Positions 43,554 through 52,519 of a DNA stretch of 64,000 bases are shown one piece after another. Where the stretch lies: the NCBI RefSeq assembly GCF_031157255.1, contig NZ_JAVIFX010000027.1:56276-120275 (forward strand), written 5' to 3'. Numbering within the stretch: position 1 is the first letter of the stretch; the number at the start of each line of letters is the position of its first letter. This DNA is from Bradyrhizobium sp. LHD-71 (GTDB taxonomy: Bacteria > Pseudomonadota > Alphaproteobacteria > Rhizobiales > Xanthobacteraceae). Below the pieces are notes generated by a model. That model was not told where the DNA came from. It saw only the letters and a program-made list of their open reading frames with translations, and did not search any database. Position numbers and translations under genes: made by a program.

Positions 43554-45781
43554 ATGACCACCGTCGAATTGCCCGCGGATACGCCGGCGCAGACATCCGC
43601 TGCGCCCCATGTCCGCATTCTTTGCATCCTCTTCTTCTTCTCCGGCTTTCCGGCGCTGATCTATCAATTGACCTGGCAACGGAGCCTGTTCCGGATCTTC
43701 GGCGTCAATTCGGAATCGGTGACGATTATCGTGACCGCGTTCATGCTCGGACTCGGACTCGGCAGCTTGTGTGGCGGCTGGATATCCCGGCGCACCAACG
43801 TCAGGCCATTGTTGCTTCTAGGAGTAATCGAGCTTGCGACTGCTGCATTCGGATTGGCCTCCCTCCAGATCTTCGAAAAGGTGGGCGCTCAGGTGGCTGA
43901 CCTGCCGTTGCCCGCCCTTGCCGCCATCAACCTTGTCCTGGTGCTGGTGCCAACCCTTCTGATGGGCGCAACGCTGCCGATCCTGGTCGCCTATCTGGCA
44001 CGACTTTCCGGACAGATCGGCGACGCCGTCGGCACTCTCTATTTCGTCAACACGCTCGGTGCCGGTGCCGCGTGTCTCGTATGCGCCATCCTGATTTTCC
44101 CCTTTCTCGGCATGCATGCGGCGATCACGATCGCGGCTGGAATCAATATTGCGGTCGGCGCCGGGGCAATCGCGGCGCACGTCCTGCCTGGCCGCAGCAC
44201 GACGAACGGTTCGCCAAAGTCGGGCAACGCATCAGGAACACCGCCAATTCTCGGCACGGGCTTGGTCGTGCTGCTCGCAATGGCGGGGGGATTCATCTCG
44301 CTGTCCTACGAGATCTACCTGTTCCGCGTGATGTCGTTCGCCTCGGGATCGAGTTCGCTGGCTTTTGCGATCACGCTATATGCTTTTCTGACCGGGATCG
44401 CGGTCGGCGCCCGACAGGCCGGACAGTCCTGCAGGACACTCGCGCCGCAGGCTGCGCTCCGCAAAGCCGCGAGCGATCTCATCTGGGCCAACTTGTTCGG
44501 TGCGCTGTTTCTTCCTTTGATGACGCAATTGGCATGGACCGGCGCCGGCGCAATCAGCGTTGCAGTCGTCATTACCTACCTGATAGCGCGGCAATGGGGC
44601 GCACTGCTCCCCTATCTCTCGCAATTTGGCATCGCTGCGGACGAACAGGTTGGTCAGCGGACGGCGCTCCTGTATTTCGCCAACATCGTAGGCTGCGCCA
44701 GCGGGGCTATCCTCACCGGCTTCGTGCTGACGGACTACTTCGGAATCCGGCAAATCTCGGCAATATTGCTCGTTGGCGGCACGATGTCCGCATTTGCATT
44801 GATTGCGGTCAGCGAAACAACCCGGCAGGAGCGGTATCTTCTTGGCCGACTTGCCATTGCGGTTCTCGTGCTCGGCCTCGGCGCAAACTCCTTGTTGAGC
44901 CAGCGGCTATTGGAGAATTTGCAGGCGAAGGCGGTCAGCGACCGCGACTTCCTCCATGTTGTCGAGAATCATAGCGGCATCATCACCGTCGACAACGAGG
45001 GCACCGTCTTCGGCAACGGCATGTATGACGGCCGCTTCAACACAGACCTGAAGTCCGATCGCAACGGCATCGTCCGCCCCTACGCGCTGAGCCTCTTCCA
45101 CCCTGCGCCACGACAGGTGCTGATGATCGGTCTCTCCTCCGGTTCGTGGGCCCAAGTCATCGCCAACAATCCGGATGTGGAATCGCTCACGATCGTCGAG
45201 ATCAATCGCGGATATGTCGAGTTGATCGCCAAACACGACAATGTCAAATCGATCCTGAACAATCCCAAGATCAGGATTATCGAGGATGACGGACGCCGTT
45301 GGCTGCGCCATCATCCCGACGCTCAGTTCGATGCGGTCGTCTCCAACACGACGTGGCACTTTCGGGCCAACGCCGCCAATTTGCTCTCGTCGGAATTCCT
45401 GGGCCTCGTGCAGCAACACCTGAAGCCCGGTGGAGTCTACTTCTACAACACCACCAATTCGCGGCGGGCGCAGCGCACGGGCTGCACTGCATTTCCCATG
45501 GCGCCCGGTTCTTGAATCATATGGTGCTGTCGCAGACGCCGATCGCTTGGGATCATGCTCGCTGGCGACGAACGCTGGAAACCTACAGCATTGACGGAAA
45601 ACCCGAGTTTGCTTCCGATGAGGCTGACCGCGCTCGGCTGGATGCGCTGATGGCCGACTTCCGTCAGGATGGTCCTACGATCGAACCATGTCCGCAGCTG
45701 CTGGAGGCTACTGCCGGCCAAAAGCTCATTACGGACGACAATATGGGTACGGAGTGGCGCTACTTTCTCGGCTTGGAGTGA
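43554..45781 (+). pseudogene. Membrane / spermidine-synthase-like fusion protein, frameshifted near its C-terminus
   Basis: The main frame (43554-45515) encodes about 11 hydrophobic segments (beginning ILCILFFFSGFPALIYQLTW) and then a spermidine-synthase-like Rossmann domain: VLMIGLSSGSWAQVI, VEINRGYVELIAKH and IIEDDGRRWLRHHPD. It then ends oddly as GCTAFPMAPGS. In the next frame the DNA continues as LHCISHGARFLNHMVLSQTP and on to WRYFLGLE at 45781, the expected C-terminal segment. A one-base shift near 45470-45490 is the simplest explanation. ATG 43554 has GAGAAGG eight bases upstream. The reaction of this fusion family is unknown. Confidence 0.7.
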
Positions 45782-46681
45782 CTTAGCGTTCCGATACGAG
45801 TATCCGGCAACGCGAGCCGCAAGATCGCGTGCCTCTGTGCCTCAGCACAGGGGCAAAATCTGCGACAGCTTCCGCAAACCAGCTCCGACAAGCCTTTGGC
45901 TCTGGATTCGTCATTTGAGCCGCCGAGTTTGGTGCCCGTTTGCATGCCGACAAACCTGGCTGACCGATATCGACTTTGCAGTGCGACGGCGGGCCGCGCG
46001 CCGCACGTTCACGGGGCTGGCACCCCTGAGAGGGTTCTCTGCTCTAACATTACAAATTTATGACCGCGACACTGAGGCGACCCTATTTCGGGCCTTCTTC
46101 CTGCACCAACTCGGTCGCTAGTGCCCAAAGCACGTTTTCAGAAACGCGGCAGGTGAAATATCTTTCCTGCCGCATGTGTGCCGTTTCACATCTTTTACGT
46201 GAAACAACGCTACGATCCAATCGAACGCCCTTTTACCAATGTCAGTGTTTTTCAGCAGTTGCAGCTATTGGGGCTCCTAATGAGTAGTGGTCGGATTTGC
46301 GACCGTATGGTCATTTTGAACCAACGGGTCTGTTTTCTCAACTCTCAACTTGCAGAACTCCGAAACCTCCGCGTTCGTATATCGAAGACCGTCGAGAGAA
46401 GCAGCGGCAAACGATCGGAAGTCCGAGGTATTTGGGCCAAGCGGCGCAGGCGACCGCTCTAATAAAGTTCTTGTGGTGTAGTGTCCGGTTAGGGCCAATG
46501 ACGACCCGCCGCCCCGTCACGGCTGCTTCAGCAAGCGCCGATGGAGGGTTGCGGCTTTGGGCTGCCTGGCAGCCCACTCCAGGTTACGTTCGCCATCGAT
46601 CTTCACCCAGGACCTACGGGTCGGCGCATCGCGCGCGCCGACGACCGCTATGGGCTATGACCGGGCATTCGCCGCGACTGG
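45782..46681. other. About 900 bp without a convincing gene
   Basis: Several short frames occur (the longest is 94 codons at 46178-46462), but none has a ribosome-binding site, family motif or consistent codon use. The middle part is visibly more AT-rich than the surroundings. I see no tRNA, IS end or CRISPR. It may be eroded DNA from a past insertion. Confidence 0.5.
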
Positions 46682-47104
46682 TCAGGAACGAGTGCCTCCG
46701 TCCCTGCCCCGAAAGAAGTAAAGCTTGGCCAAAAAGCAGAGCGCGGCAATAAGGAGGCTCTCGGTAAACAACAGCGTGGCCGTGAACAGGACCGGCTCTC
46801 GGGACGGAACAATCGTTCTGACGAGGCCCAGATTTTCCCAGCCGATCGTCAGGCGTCCGAATAGATAGGGATACAGGGCAACCGAAATTGCGGCTGTTAC
46901 AAGCCCTGCTATCGCCATGCACTTCTCCCAAAGCGGGCGAGCAGCCAAGCGGTCGAGAACCTCTGATCTCATCTTCCGGCGCTCGGCGTCGCTCATGAGC
47001 AAGACGCGGCGATCGAGAACACCGACCTTGGCAAACCACCGTTTCCATCGCGGCCAATTTGCGAACCGTTGAGCCTGGCTCTCTTCGTATCGTGCTTCGT
47101 TCAT
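46682..47104 (-). CDS. Hypothetical two-helix membrane protein
   Basis: The 140-aa protein from ATG 47104 has a basic, Trp-rich N-terminus (RFANWPRWKRWFAKVGVLDR), a charged segment and two membrane helices (CMAIAGLVTAAISVALYPYL and VLFTATLLFTESLLIAALCF), ending in a basic tail. No family is recognised. An upstream start at 47158 is possible, but ATG 47104 opens on MNEARYEES. The gene is isolated and the coding call rests on composition and membrane topology. Confidence 0.5.
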   Translation of the reverse strand: MNEARYEESQAQRFANWPRWKRWFAKVGVLDRRVLLMSDAERRKMRSEVLDRLAARPLWEKCMAIAGLVTAAISVALYPYLFGRLTIGWENLGLVRTIVPSREPVLFTATLLFTESLLIAALCFLAKLYFFRGRDGGTRS

Positions 47105-47323
47105 GGCGGGCTTGCGAATATGCGCGTCGGTCCCTGGCACTGACGACGGGGAGAGCACGACGTTATCTGTACAGGCTTAAGAGATGTTTTTCGAAACGCT
47201 AACGCCACGCGCGGGAGCAGCACCGACGTTAACCCTATCGGCAAATGATTCCGCAGCCGCCGACAGATTGCCTCATTGGCGCGGAGAATTTTCAGCGGCA
47301 CGAACCTCTGTCAGAGGCGCATT

Positions 47324-47794
47324 ATGCTGAGAATGGCGTTGTTGGGCCTCCTCATCCTGTTGAGTGCAGGCGTGCTGTCGGCGATGGAGCTGAGCGCACC
47401 GCCGCGTCGCGCGGCTGCGATCGTGCAACCGCTTGCCGAGCAAGACGCAGGCATGTCCGCTTCACACGACGCCTTGGCGAAGGCCGATCGCCTCGACCTT
47501 ACCCCTGCGATCAGCGCGATGCCGGCACAGGCTCCGGTCGAAAGCAGCATGGCTCCGGCGGAAGAGACCCATGCCGGCTCTCCCGGACCGGAGCCGGCCG
47601 TTCGTCCTCGGCATACTCCGAAAAAGATCGCGGCCGCAGAACGTCCCAAGCCGAAGCCGAAGCCGAAGGCGACCGTCGTCAAGCGAACCGCCGACGTCCC
47701 GCGCTCGAAGACCGCAGGAAATGCCGAGCCCTGCCGGCTGAAGGCGTTTGGCGGCTTGCTCAAGGCATTGAATTTCAACGGCTGCGAAATCTGA
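47324..47794 (+). CDS. Hypothetical secreted or anchored Pro/Lys-rich protein
   Basis: The 156-aa protein starts at ATG 47324 with AGAGG seven bases upstream. It has an N-terminal hydrophobic segment (LRMALLGLLILLSAGVLSA), a variable Ala/Pro-rich middle, a KPKPKPKPKA run and a C-terminal block with two cysteines (PCRLKAFGGLLKAL and FNGCEI). It is probably exported, either cleaved or anchored. No family is recognised; such proteins are frequent in Bradyrhizobium. It has no clear operon partner. Confidence 0.6.
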   Translation: MLRMALLGLLILLSAGVLSAMELSAPPRRAAAIVQPLAEQDAGMSASHDALAKADRLDLTPAISAMPAQAPVESSMAPAEETHAGSPGPEPAVRPRHTPKKIAAAERPKPKPKPKATVVKRTADVPRSKTAGNAEPCRLKAFGGLLKALNFNGCEI

Positions 47795-47963
47795 GCGCGC
47801 GTCCCGGCGCGGCAGATCGAAGCCGAGCGCTCTGAGTTCGGAAGCATCAGCTGGCCAGGGGCTGGTTCATCCCCAAGGGGCGCTTACGGTTGCACACCCG
47901 TGTCGCCATCTTTCCTCCGATCGACGCCTCGCAAATGCTTCCGATCATCCATATGTTGCCCTC

Positions 47964-48986
47964 ATGAAAAAGATCGGATTTCTTTCCTTCGGGCACTGGA
48001 CCCCCTCGCCGCAATCGCAGACCCGCTCTGCCAGCGACACGCTGCTGCAATCGATCGAGCTTGCGGTTGCCGCAGAACAGTTGGGGGCCGACGGCGCCTA
48101 TTTCCGCGTGCATCATTTCGCGCGCCAGCTCGCCTCGCCGTTTCCGCTGCTCGCGGCCGTCGGCGCGAAGACTCATAGGATCGAGATCGGCACGGCCGTG
48201 ATCGACATGCGCTACGAGAACCCGCTCTACATGGTGGAGGACGCGGGGAGCGCCGACCTCATCGCCGGCGGCCGGCTGCAGCTCGGCATCAGTCGCGGCT
48301 CGCCCGAGCAGGTGATCGACGGCTGGCGCTATTTCGGCTATCGGCCGGCCGAGGGCCAGAGCGATGCCGATTTGGGGCGGCGCCACGCCGAAGTCTTCCT
48401 CGACCTGCTCCGCGGCGAAGGCTTTGCCGAGCCCAATCCGCAGCCGATGTTTCCCAATCCGCCCGGGCTGTTGCGCATCGAGCCGCATTCGCAGGGCTTG
48501 CGCGAGCGGATCTGGTGGGGCGCCGGCTCGAACGCGACCGCGGTGTGGGCCGCCAAGCTCGGCATGAATCTGCAGAGCTCGACGTTGAAGAACGACGAGA
48601 CCGGCGAAGCCTTTCACGTGCAGCAGGCGGCGCAAATCCGTAGCTTTCGCGCGGCATGGAAAGAGGCGGGGCACAGCCACGAGCCGCGCGTCTCCGTCAG
48701 CCGCAGCATTTTCGCGTTGCTGGACGATCGTGACCGCGCCTATTTCGGCAGAAGTGGCGAAGGCGAAGACCAGATCGGCTTCATCGACCCGCGCACGCGG
48801 GCGATCTTCGGACGCTCTTATGCGGCGGAGCCGGAGGTGCTGATCGAGCAGTTGCGGCAGGACGAGGCGATCGCGGAAGCCGATACGCTGCTGCTGACGA
48901 TCCCCAACCAGCTCGGCGTCGATTACTGCGCGCATGCGATCGAGGCGATCCTGACGCATGTGGCGCCGGCGTTGGGGTGGCGGTGA
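47964..48986 (+). CDS. LLM-class flavin-dependent oxidoreductase
   Basis: The 340-aa bacterial-luciferase-like monooxygenase begins MKKIGFLSFGHWTPSPQS and has the family segments GADGAYFRVHHFARQLASPF, IEIGTAVIDMRYENPLYMVE, RLQLGISRGSPEQVIDGW and IWWGAGSNATAVWAAKLGMN. It should use FMNH2 or F420 supplied by a reductase that is not encoded here. The substrate is unknown. It ends LGVDYCAHAIEAILTHVAPAL. Confidence 0.87.
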   Translation: MKKIGFLSFGHWTPSPQSQTRSASDTLLQSIELAVAAEQLGADGAYFRVHHFARQLASPFPLLAAVGAKTHRIEIGTAVIDMRYENPLYMVEDAGSADLIAGGRLQLGISRGSPEQVIDGWRYFGYRPAEGQSDADLGRRHAEVFLDLLRGEGFAEPNPQPMFPNPPGLLRIEPHSQGLRERIWWGAGSNATAVWAAKLGMNLQSSTLKNDETGEAFHVQQAAQIRSFRAAWKEAGHSHEPRVSVSRSIFALLDDRDRAYFGRSGEGEDQIGFIDPRTRAIFGRSYAAEPEVLIEQLRQDEAIAEADTLLLTIPNQLGVDYCAHAIEAILTHVAPALGWR

Positions 48987-49047
48987 ATTGCGTGGGCGAT
49001 CGTCGATTTATCCGCATTCGTAGCGATGATCGAACAGAAAGAAAGTA

Positions 49048-49083
49048 AGGGCCCGATTTTCTCTATTGTCGAAAACGGGCCCC
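49048..49083 (-). terminator. Intrinsic terminator of the 26-aa gene
   Basis: On the minus strand GGGCCCG-TTTTC and GAAAA-T-CGGGCCC form a 12-bp stem with an 8-base loop, followed by TTACTTTCTTTC. It begins 7 bp after the small gene's stop codon, so that gene has its own transcript end. It may also serve the convergent oxidoreductase gene. Confidence 0.7.
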
Positions 49084-49089
49084 TTCACA

Positions 49090-49170
49090 TCAATGCATGT
49101 GGCTAATGAGATAGATGCCACCGCCGACGACCAGGATCGCCGGCACGGCCCAAAGAATCAATACGGGCAT
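49090..49170 (-). CDS. 26-aa single-helix membrane peptide
   Basis: The reading frame ATG 49170 to TGA 49090 encodes MPVLILWAVPAILVVGGGIY followed by LISHMH, one continuous membrane helix with a histidine-containing end. GGAGGA lies seven bases before the ATG, one of the strongest ribosome-binding sites in the window, and a terminator follows directly. It is too short for routine gene finders, but the signals argue that it is real. Similar tiny membrane proteins modulate larger complexes; its partner is unknown. Confidence 0.7.
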   Translation of the reverse strand: MPVLILWAVPAILVVGGGIYLISHMH

Positions 49171-49300
49171 TGTCCTCTCCTCCAATGACTGCTCCCGGCA
49201 AGGTAACGGGAAAAAGTAGCAAATGTTCCGCGCTGCTCGGAACGGTCATGCTGGTAGCGAGTTCATCGCTGCGCCGCATGAAGCGGCGAGGGAGAATGCG

Positions 49301-49645
49301 ATGAAGAAGTTCATGCTGATATCAGCCGCCGCCCTGCTCGTGTCGACGAGCGCGATGGCACAGTCCACCGTCGTCACCACCACGGGCGCGGCTCCCGGCG
49401 CGACCGTGCAGATCGAGCCGGAGTATCGCACCAGGATCCGCTCCTACGTCACCGAGCAAAAGATCCGTCCGGTCGAGACGCGCGAGAAGATCGTCGTCGG
49501 CTCGCCGGTGCCGCGCGACGTCGAGCTCGTGGCCGTTCCGAGCGACTGGGGCCCTTCGCTCACCAAGTATCGCTACGTCTATTCGGGCAGCCGCGTGATG
49601 CTGGTCGATCCCGAGACCCGCATGGTCGTCCAAGCGGTGGACTAG
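49301..49645 (+). CDS. Secreted DUF1236-family protein
   Basis: The 114-aa protein has a signal peptide (MKKFMLISAAALLVSTSAMA) and a DUF1236-like domain: RIRSYVTEQKIRPVETREKI, VGSPVPRDVELVAVPSDWGP and LVDPETRMVVQAVD. The family is abundant in Bradyrhizobium and its function is unknown. ATG 49301 is preceded by GGGAG; an upstream in-frame start at 49223 would mask the signal peptide. It is probably periplasmic. Confidence 0.82.
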   Translation: MKKFMLISAAALLVSTSAMAQSTVVTTTGAAPGATVQIEPEYRTRIRSYVTEQKIRPVETREKIVVGSPVPRDVELVAVPSDWGPSLTKYRYVYSGSRVMLVDPETRMVVQAVD

Positions 49646-49716
49646 CTGCGTCGCCTGGCGGGCCGTCACACGGCGGCCCGCCCACCCGCCCTTGGTTCGT
49701 TTCGCGGTAGCGCCTG

Positions 49717-50133
49717 ATGCCCATCATTCGATATTTCATCTTTGCAGGCGCATTCGTCGTGGCGCTGCTGTTCCTGCTCGAGCGCAATCTGGCGCCGACG
49801 GCGAAAGCATCCGCGGTGCCTGATGTCGACCGGACGACCATTCGCATCCACTCCGCCCGCGCTTGGCCAGAGAAGATCATCCTGGACACGTCCACCGGGA
49901 TTGTTGCCGCGGCTTCCTCACCTCTGATCGCCGAGGCCCCAAGCCACACTGCGGGCGATGCATTGGCGTTGGCCGACTCGCCGAAGCCGGAGACGAAAAT
50001 CATACCCGCACCTCGACGCAACGCGACGCGGGCAGCCGACCTCCGCCCAAATCGCACGGCCCGCTCGGCGGCCTCGCGTCGGCTCTACGATCGCCAAGTG
50101 ATGGATCGCCATGTGATGGTCGGCGCATTCTGA
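49717..50133 (+). CDS. Hypothetical membrane-anchored protein
   Basis: The 138-aa protein has an N-terminal membrane helix (MPIIRYFIFAGAFVVALLFL), a short conserved-looking segment (DRTTIRIHSARAWPEKIILD) and an Ala/Arg-rich low-complexity C-terminus. The middle resembles proteins found in many Bradyrhizobium genomes, but no named domain is recognised. It follows the DUF1236 gene by 71 bp in the same direction and could share its promoter. The 235-bp gap after it holds no gene. Confidence 0.6.
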   Translation: MPIIRYFIFAGAFVVALLFLLERNLAPTAKASAVPDVDRTTIRIHSARAWPEKIILDTSTGIVAAASSPLIAEAPSHTAGDALALADSPKPETKIIPAPRRNATRAADLRPNRTARSAASRRLYDRQVMDRHVMVGAF

Positions 50134-50368
50134 ACGGCGCTGGCGTCGCGTGATTGCGCGGCAACAGACGCACGGCCCGAACACCCGACCTGGATGAACA
50201 GTGGATGAATGAACGGGCATCGCGCCAACGTTATGCGTCCCGGAACGGCATGATGCAGCGATCATTGGCGTCAAAGTTCTCGACATGAGGAACGTTTGCG
50301 CAATTGCCAGTTTATCCCGAGCCTGATCTGGCGCTTTTGTTTTGGAAACCCACTGGAGGAAAACGGAC

Positions 50369-50902
50369 ATGAGGATCCTGAAGCTTTCTGCGGCTGCGGC
50401 CGCGCTGTTGGCGGGCACGGCGCTCGCCGTTGCGCAATCGAGCTCGACGGTCGGTACCGGCGGTTCGTCGGCCGGCGGCGGCACCAGCAACTCGACCGTC
50501 GGCACCGGCGGCTCTTCGGCTGGCGGCAGCGGCTCCGGCTCGGCCTCGACACTCGGCACCGGCGGCTCCTCGGCGGGCGGCGGCACCAGCAGCTCGACCG
50601 TCGGCACCGGCGGCTCCGCGGCGGGTAGCGGCTCCGGCAGCGGCTCGGCTTCGACGCTCGGTACCGGTGGCTCATCGGCCGGCGGCGGCAAGAGCTCGTC
50701 CAGCGTCGGCACCGGCGGATCCGCAGCGGGCTCGGGCTCGAACTCCGCATCGACGGTCGGCACCGGTGGCTCGTCAGCCGGTGACGGCAAGAGCGGCTCG
50801 ACTGTCGGCGCCGCCGGCTCGTCTGCCGGTCATGCCAGCGACAAGGGCATGGAGAAGGGCAAGGGCCACAACAAGGACGAGTGGAAGAAGGACAAGAACT
50901 AG
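50369..50902 (+). CDS. Secreted Gly/Ser-rich repeat protein
   Basis: The 177-aa protein starts at ATG 50369 behind GGAGGAAAAC. It has a signal peptide ending near ALAVA-QSS and eight tandem, imperfect units built on S-T-(V/L)-G-T-G-G-S-(S/A)-A-G, alternating with GSGSGSA and GGGKSS linkers, then a highly charged Lys-rich C-terminus (GMEKGKGHNKDEWKKDKN). No enzyme motif is present. The repeats suggest a flexible extracellular or envelope polymer-like chain. It is first of three neighbouring genes with the same residue bias. Confidence 0.72.
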   Translation: MRILKLSAAAAALLAGTALAVAQSSSTVGTGGSSAGGGTSNSTVGTGGSSAGGSGSGSASTLGTGGSSAGGGTSSSTVGTGGSAAGSGSGSGSASTLGTGGSSAGGGKSSSSVGTGGSAAGSGSNSASTVGTGGSSAGDGKSGSTVGAAGSSAGHASDKGMEKGKGHNKDEWKKDKN

Positions 50903-50960
50903 TCCGATCCCGGGAGCGGCCACGTGCCGCTCCCTTCGTCCATGTTGAGGAGGACACGCA

Positions 50961-51314
50961 ATGAACAGATCAATCGTTGCGATTACGGCACTGGCTCTGA
51001 TGAGCAGCGCTGCATCGGCAGAAACCATGGAAAAAACCGGCAAGACGGCATCCGGCCAGAACTGCAAGGTCACGGTCGAGAAACATGCGGACGGCAGCAT
51101 CACTGCAGCCGGCTCGTCGCGTTCGGGCACGACCGGATCGACCTCGTCGAGCGGCTCGCTGTCGAGCTCGAGCTCGGCAGGCGGATCATCGGTGAACGTG
51201 CAGGCCGGCGGCGGCAGCGTTTCGAGCTCATCGTCGACGGCGGGCGGGCCTGGCTCCACCAGCGCCAGCACCATCACCGTCAACGGCTGCACGATCTCGA
51301 CCTCGTCACCCTGA
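50961..51314 (+). CDS. Secreted Ser/Gly-rich protein with two cysteines
   Basis: The 117-aa protein starts at ATG 50961 with GAGGA upstream, and has a signal peptide (MNRSIVAITALALMSSAASA-ET). A short folded-looking segment (TASGQNCKVTVEKHADGSIT) is followed by a Ser/Gly-rich stretch (SGTTGSTSSSGSLSSSSSAG) and a C-terminal ITVNGCTIST. The two cysteines could join the ends. It is the second of three genes of similar composition, 58 bp after the first. The function is unknown. Confidence 0.65.
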   Translation: MNRSIVAITALALMSSAASAETMEKTGKTASGQNCKVTVEKHADGSITAAGSSRSGTTGSTSSSGSLSSSSSAGGSSVNVQAGGGSVSSSSSTAGGPGSTSASTITVNGCTISTSSP

Positions 51315-51334
51315 CATTCATGAAGGATGGAAAC

Positions 51335-51763
51335 ATGAGAACGCTCCTGACGACTTCGGCAGTGGCAATTCTGCTCGCTGCCGCGACACCAGCTCTTGCA
51401 CAGACCAGCATGACGGGCGGAACGGGCGGCTCGGCCGCAGCGGGCGGCACATCCGCCTCCACCGTCGGCACCGGTGGTACCTCAACCTCTGCGACCGGCC
51501 GCACCGGCTCGTCGATTGCGGCCGGCGGAAGCGCCGCCGCCGTGGACGGCAAAGCCAAGACCGGCGTCAGCATGAACAAGGGCAACGGTCCGGTGATGAA
51601 CTCCAACGCGCGGGCGCAGGCCCATGAGGGTGGCACGTTCAGCCGCTCGCATACGCGCACCAAGGTCAAGGCCGGCGAAGAGGTCGGCTCCACCACCAAG
51701 ACCATGTCGCATGTGCCGGGCTCGAAGCCGACCATGTCGAGGACGACAACGACTGCGCGCTAG
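51335..51763 (+). CDS. Secreted Gly/Ser/Thr-rich protein
   Basis: The 142-aa protein from ATG 51335 (AAGGA eight bases upstream) has a signal peptide ending ATPALA-QTS, then GGTGGSAAAGGTSASTVGTG sharing the STVGTGG unit of the gene at 50369. A basic, low-complexity C-terminus follows (SHTRTKVKAGEEVGSTTKTM). It is 20 bp after the previous gene, so the three likely form one transcript ending at the terminator at 51793. The function is unknown. Confidence 0.68.
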   Translation: MRTLLTTSAVAILLAAATPALAQTSMTGGTGGSAAAGGTSASTVGTGGTSTSATGRTGSSIAAGGSAAAVDGKAKTGVSMNKGNGPVMNSNARAQAHEGGTFSRSHTRTKVKAGEEVGSTTKTMSHVPGSKPTMSRTTTTAR

Positions 51764-51792
51764 ACGCAATTCGTGCATTCATTCCGCAGCTG

Positions 51793-51822
51793 CTGCCCGA
51801 CTTGTTCGGGCAGCTTTTGTGT
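51793..51822 (+). terminator. Intrinsic terminator after the Gly/Ser-rich gene cluster
   Basis: CTGCCCGA-5 bases-TCGGGCAG forms an 8-bp stem followed by CTTTTGTGTT. It lies between the end of the third secreted protein and the convergent gene at 51832. The T-run is short, so it is a moderate terminator. Confidence 0.65.
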
Positions 51823-51831
51823 TGTGACCTG

Positions 51832-52290
51832 TCAGCCGCCGTGCAGGCTGTGGCTGATCCGGGTCACCACGGCGTCCCAGCGACGCTTCTCGGCGGCGGG
51901 ATAATTGATCAGGACGCAGTGGACATAGCCGCGAGTGAAGTTACAGCGGTTGTACCAGACCTTGTCGCGCTTGATGCTGGACACCACGAAGAAGTTCGAC
52001 GTGATCCGCTTGTAGATGATTCCCGACGGAGGGTTCTTCCGGGCCAGGAATTCAGCCGGCGAAACGCCTTGCTGGTTCACGACGGCCTGAACGGTGAGGT
52101 CTGCGCTGCCGTCGGAGCTGCGAAAATGCTGGCCGTATCCGTCGGGCCGGCCGGCCGGCTCCGTGAAGATCGAGGCGGGGATGTCGACCGAAGTTCCGGA
52201 TTCCGGGATGCGGTAGGTGGTCCAGCCGTTGGCGCTGGCGACAGATGATGTCGCACAGAGCGCGACGATCGCAGCAGCAAGTCGCTTCAT
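51832..52290 (-). CDS. Hypothetical secreted protein
   Basis: The 152-aa protein has a signal peptide (MKRLAAAIVALCATSSVASA-NGW). Its conserved-looking body includes TYRIPESGTSVDIPASIFTE, GYGQHFRSSDGSADLTVQAV, YKRITSNFFVVSSIKRDKVW and a cysteine pair in YNRCNFTRGYVHCVLINYP. Proteins of this pattern are widespread in Bradyrhizobium; no function is known. It heads or follows two smaller minus-strand genes. Confidence 0.72.
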   Translation of the reverse strand: MKRLAAAIVALCATSSVASANGWTTYRIPESGTSVDIPASIFTEPAGRPDGYGQHFRSSDGSADLTVQAVVNQQGVSPAEFLARKNPPSGIIYKRITSNFFVVSSIKRDKVWYNRCNFTRGYVHCVLINYPAAEKRRWDAVVTRISHSLHGG

Positions 52291-52300
52291 GTCGGCCTCA

Positions 52301-52519
52301 TCAATTGCGGGGCGCCAGTTGCAGCTCCATCAGGGCGATGCGCTGGAGCGCAGCGGGATTGCGTTCACCGGCGCCGGCGGTGCGCAGGATGGATTCGGCG
52401 AGCGCATTGACATGCGAGGAATGCACCGGCTCCGGCAGCGTGGCGACCGCAGATTCCAGCGCGGCGGTCATCAGCTCGATCACCTCGGGGGAAAACTCGG
52501 CGTTGGAAAAGTTCTTCAT
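52301..52519 (-). CDS. Hypothetical 72-aa protein
   Basis: Starting at ATG 52519, the 72-aa protein reads MKNFSNAEFSPEVIELMTAA and later LPEPVHSSHVNALAESILRT, ending LQRIALMELQLAP. It is an all-helical soluble protein with no membrane segment. It lies 10 bp before the secreted-protein gene at 51832-52290 on the same strand, so the two may be cotranscribed. Codon use looks coding; no family name is recognised. Confidence 0.6.
   Translation of the reverse strand: MKNFSNAEFSPEVIELMTAALESAVATLPEPVHSSHVNALAESILRTAGAGERNPAALQRIALMELQLAPRN

Noticed and set aside
46178..46462. 94-codon frame in the AT-richer gap
   Set aside because: No ribosome-binding site, no family resemblance and a composition unlike the neighbours; treated as chance.
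47847..48959. 370-codon minus-strand frame opposite the LLM oxidoreductase
   Set aside because: The plus strand matches luciferase-like monooxygenases throughout; the antisense has no motif.
49918..50790. Minus-strand Pro/Glu/Val-rich repeat protein (PPVPTVE-like)
   Set aside because: It is the reverse complement of the Gly/Ser repeats at 50369-50902. It lacks a signal peptide, and the plus strand has a strong ribosome-binding site and signal peptide.
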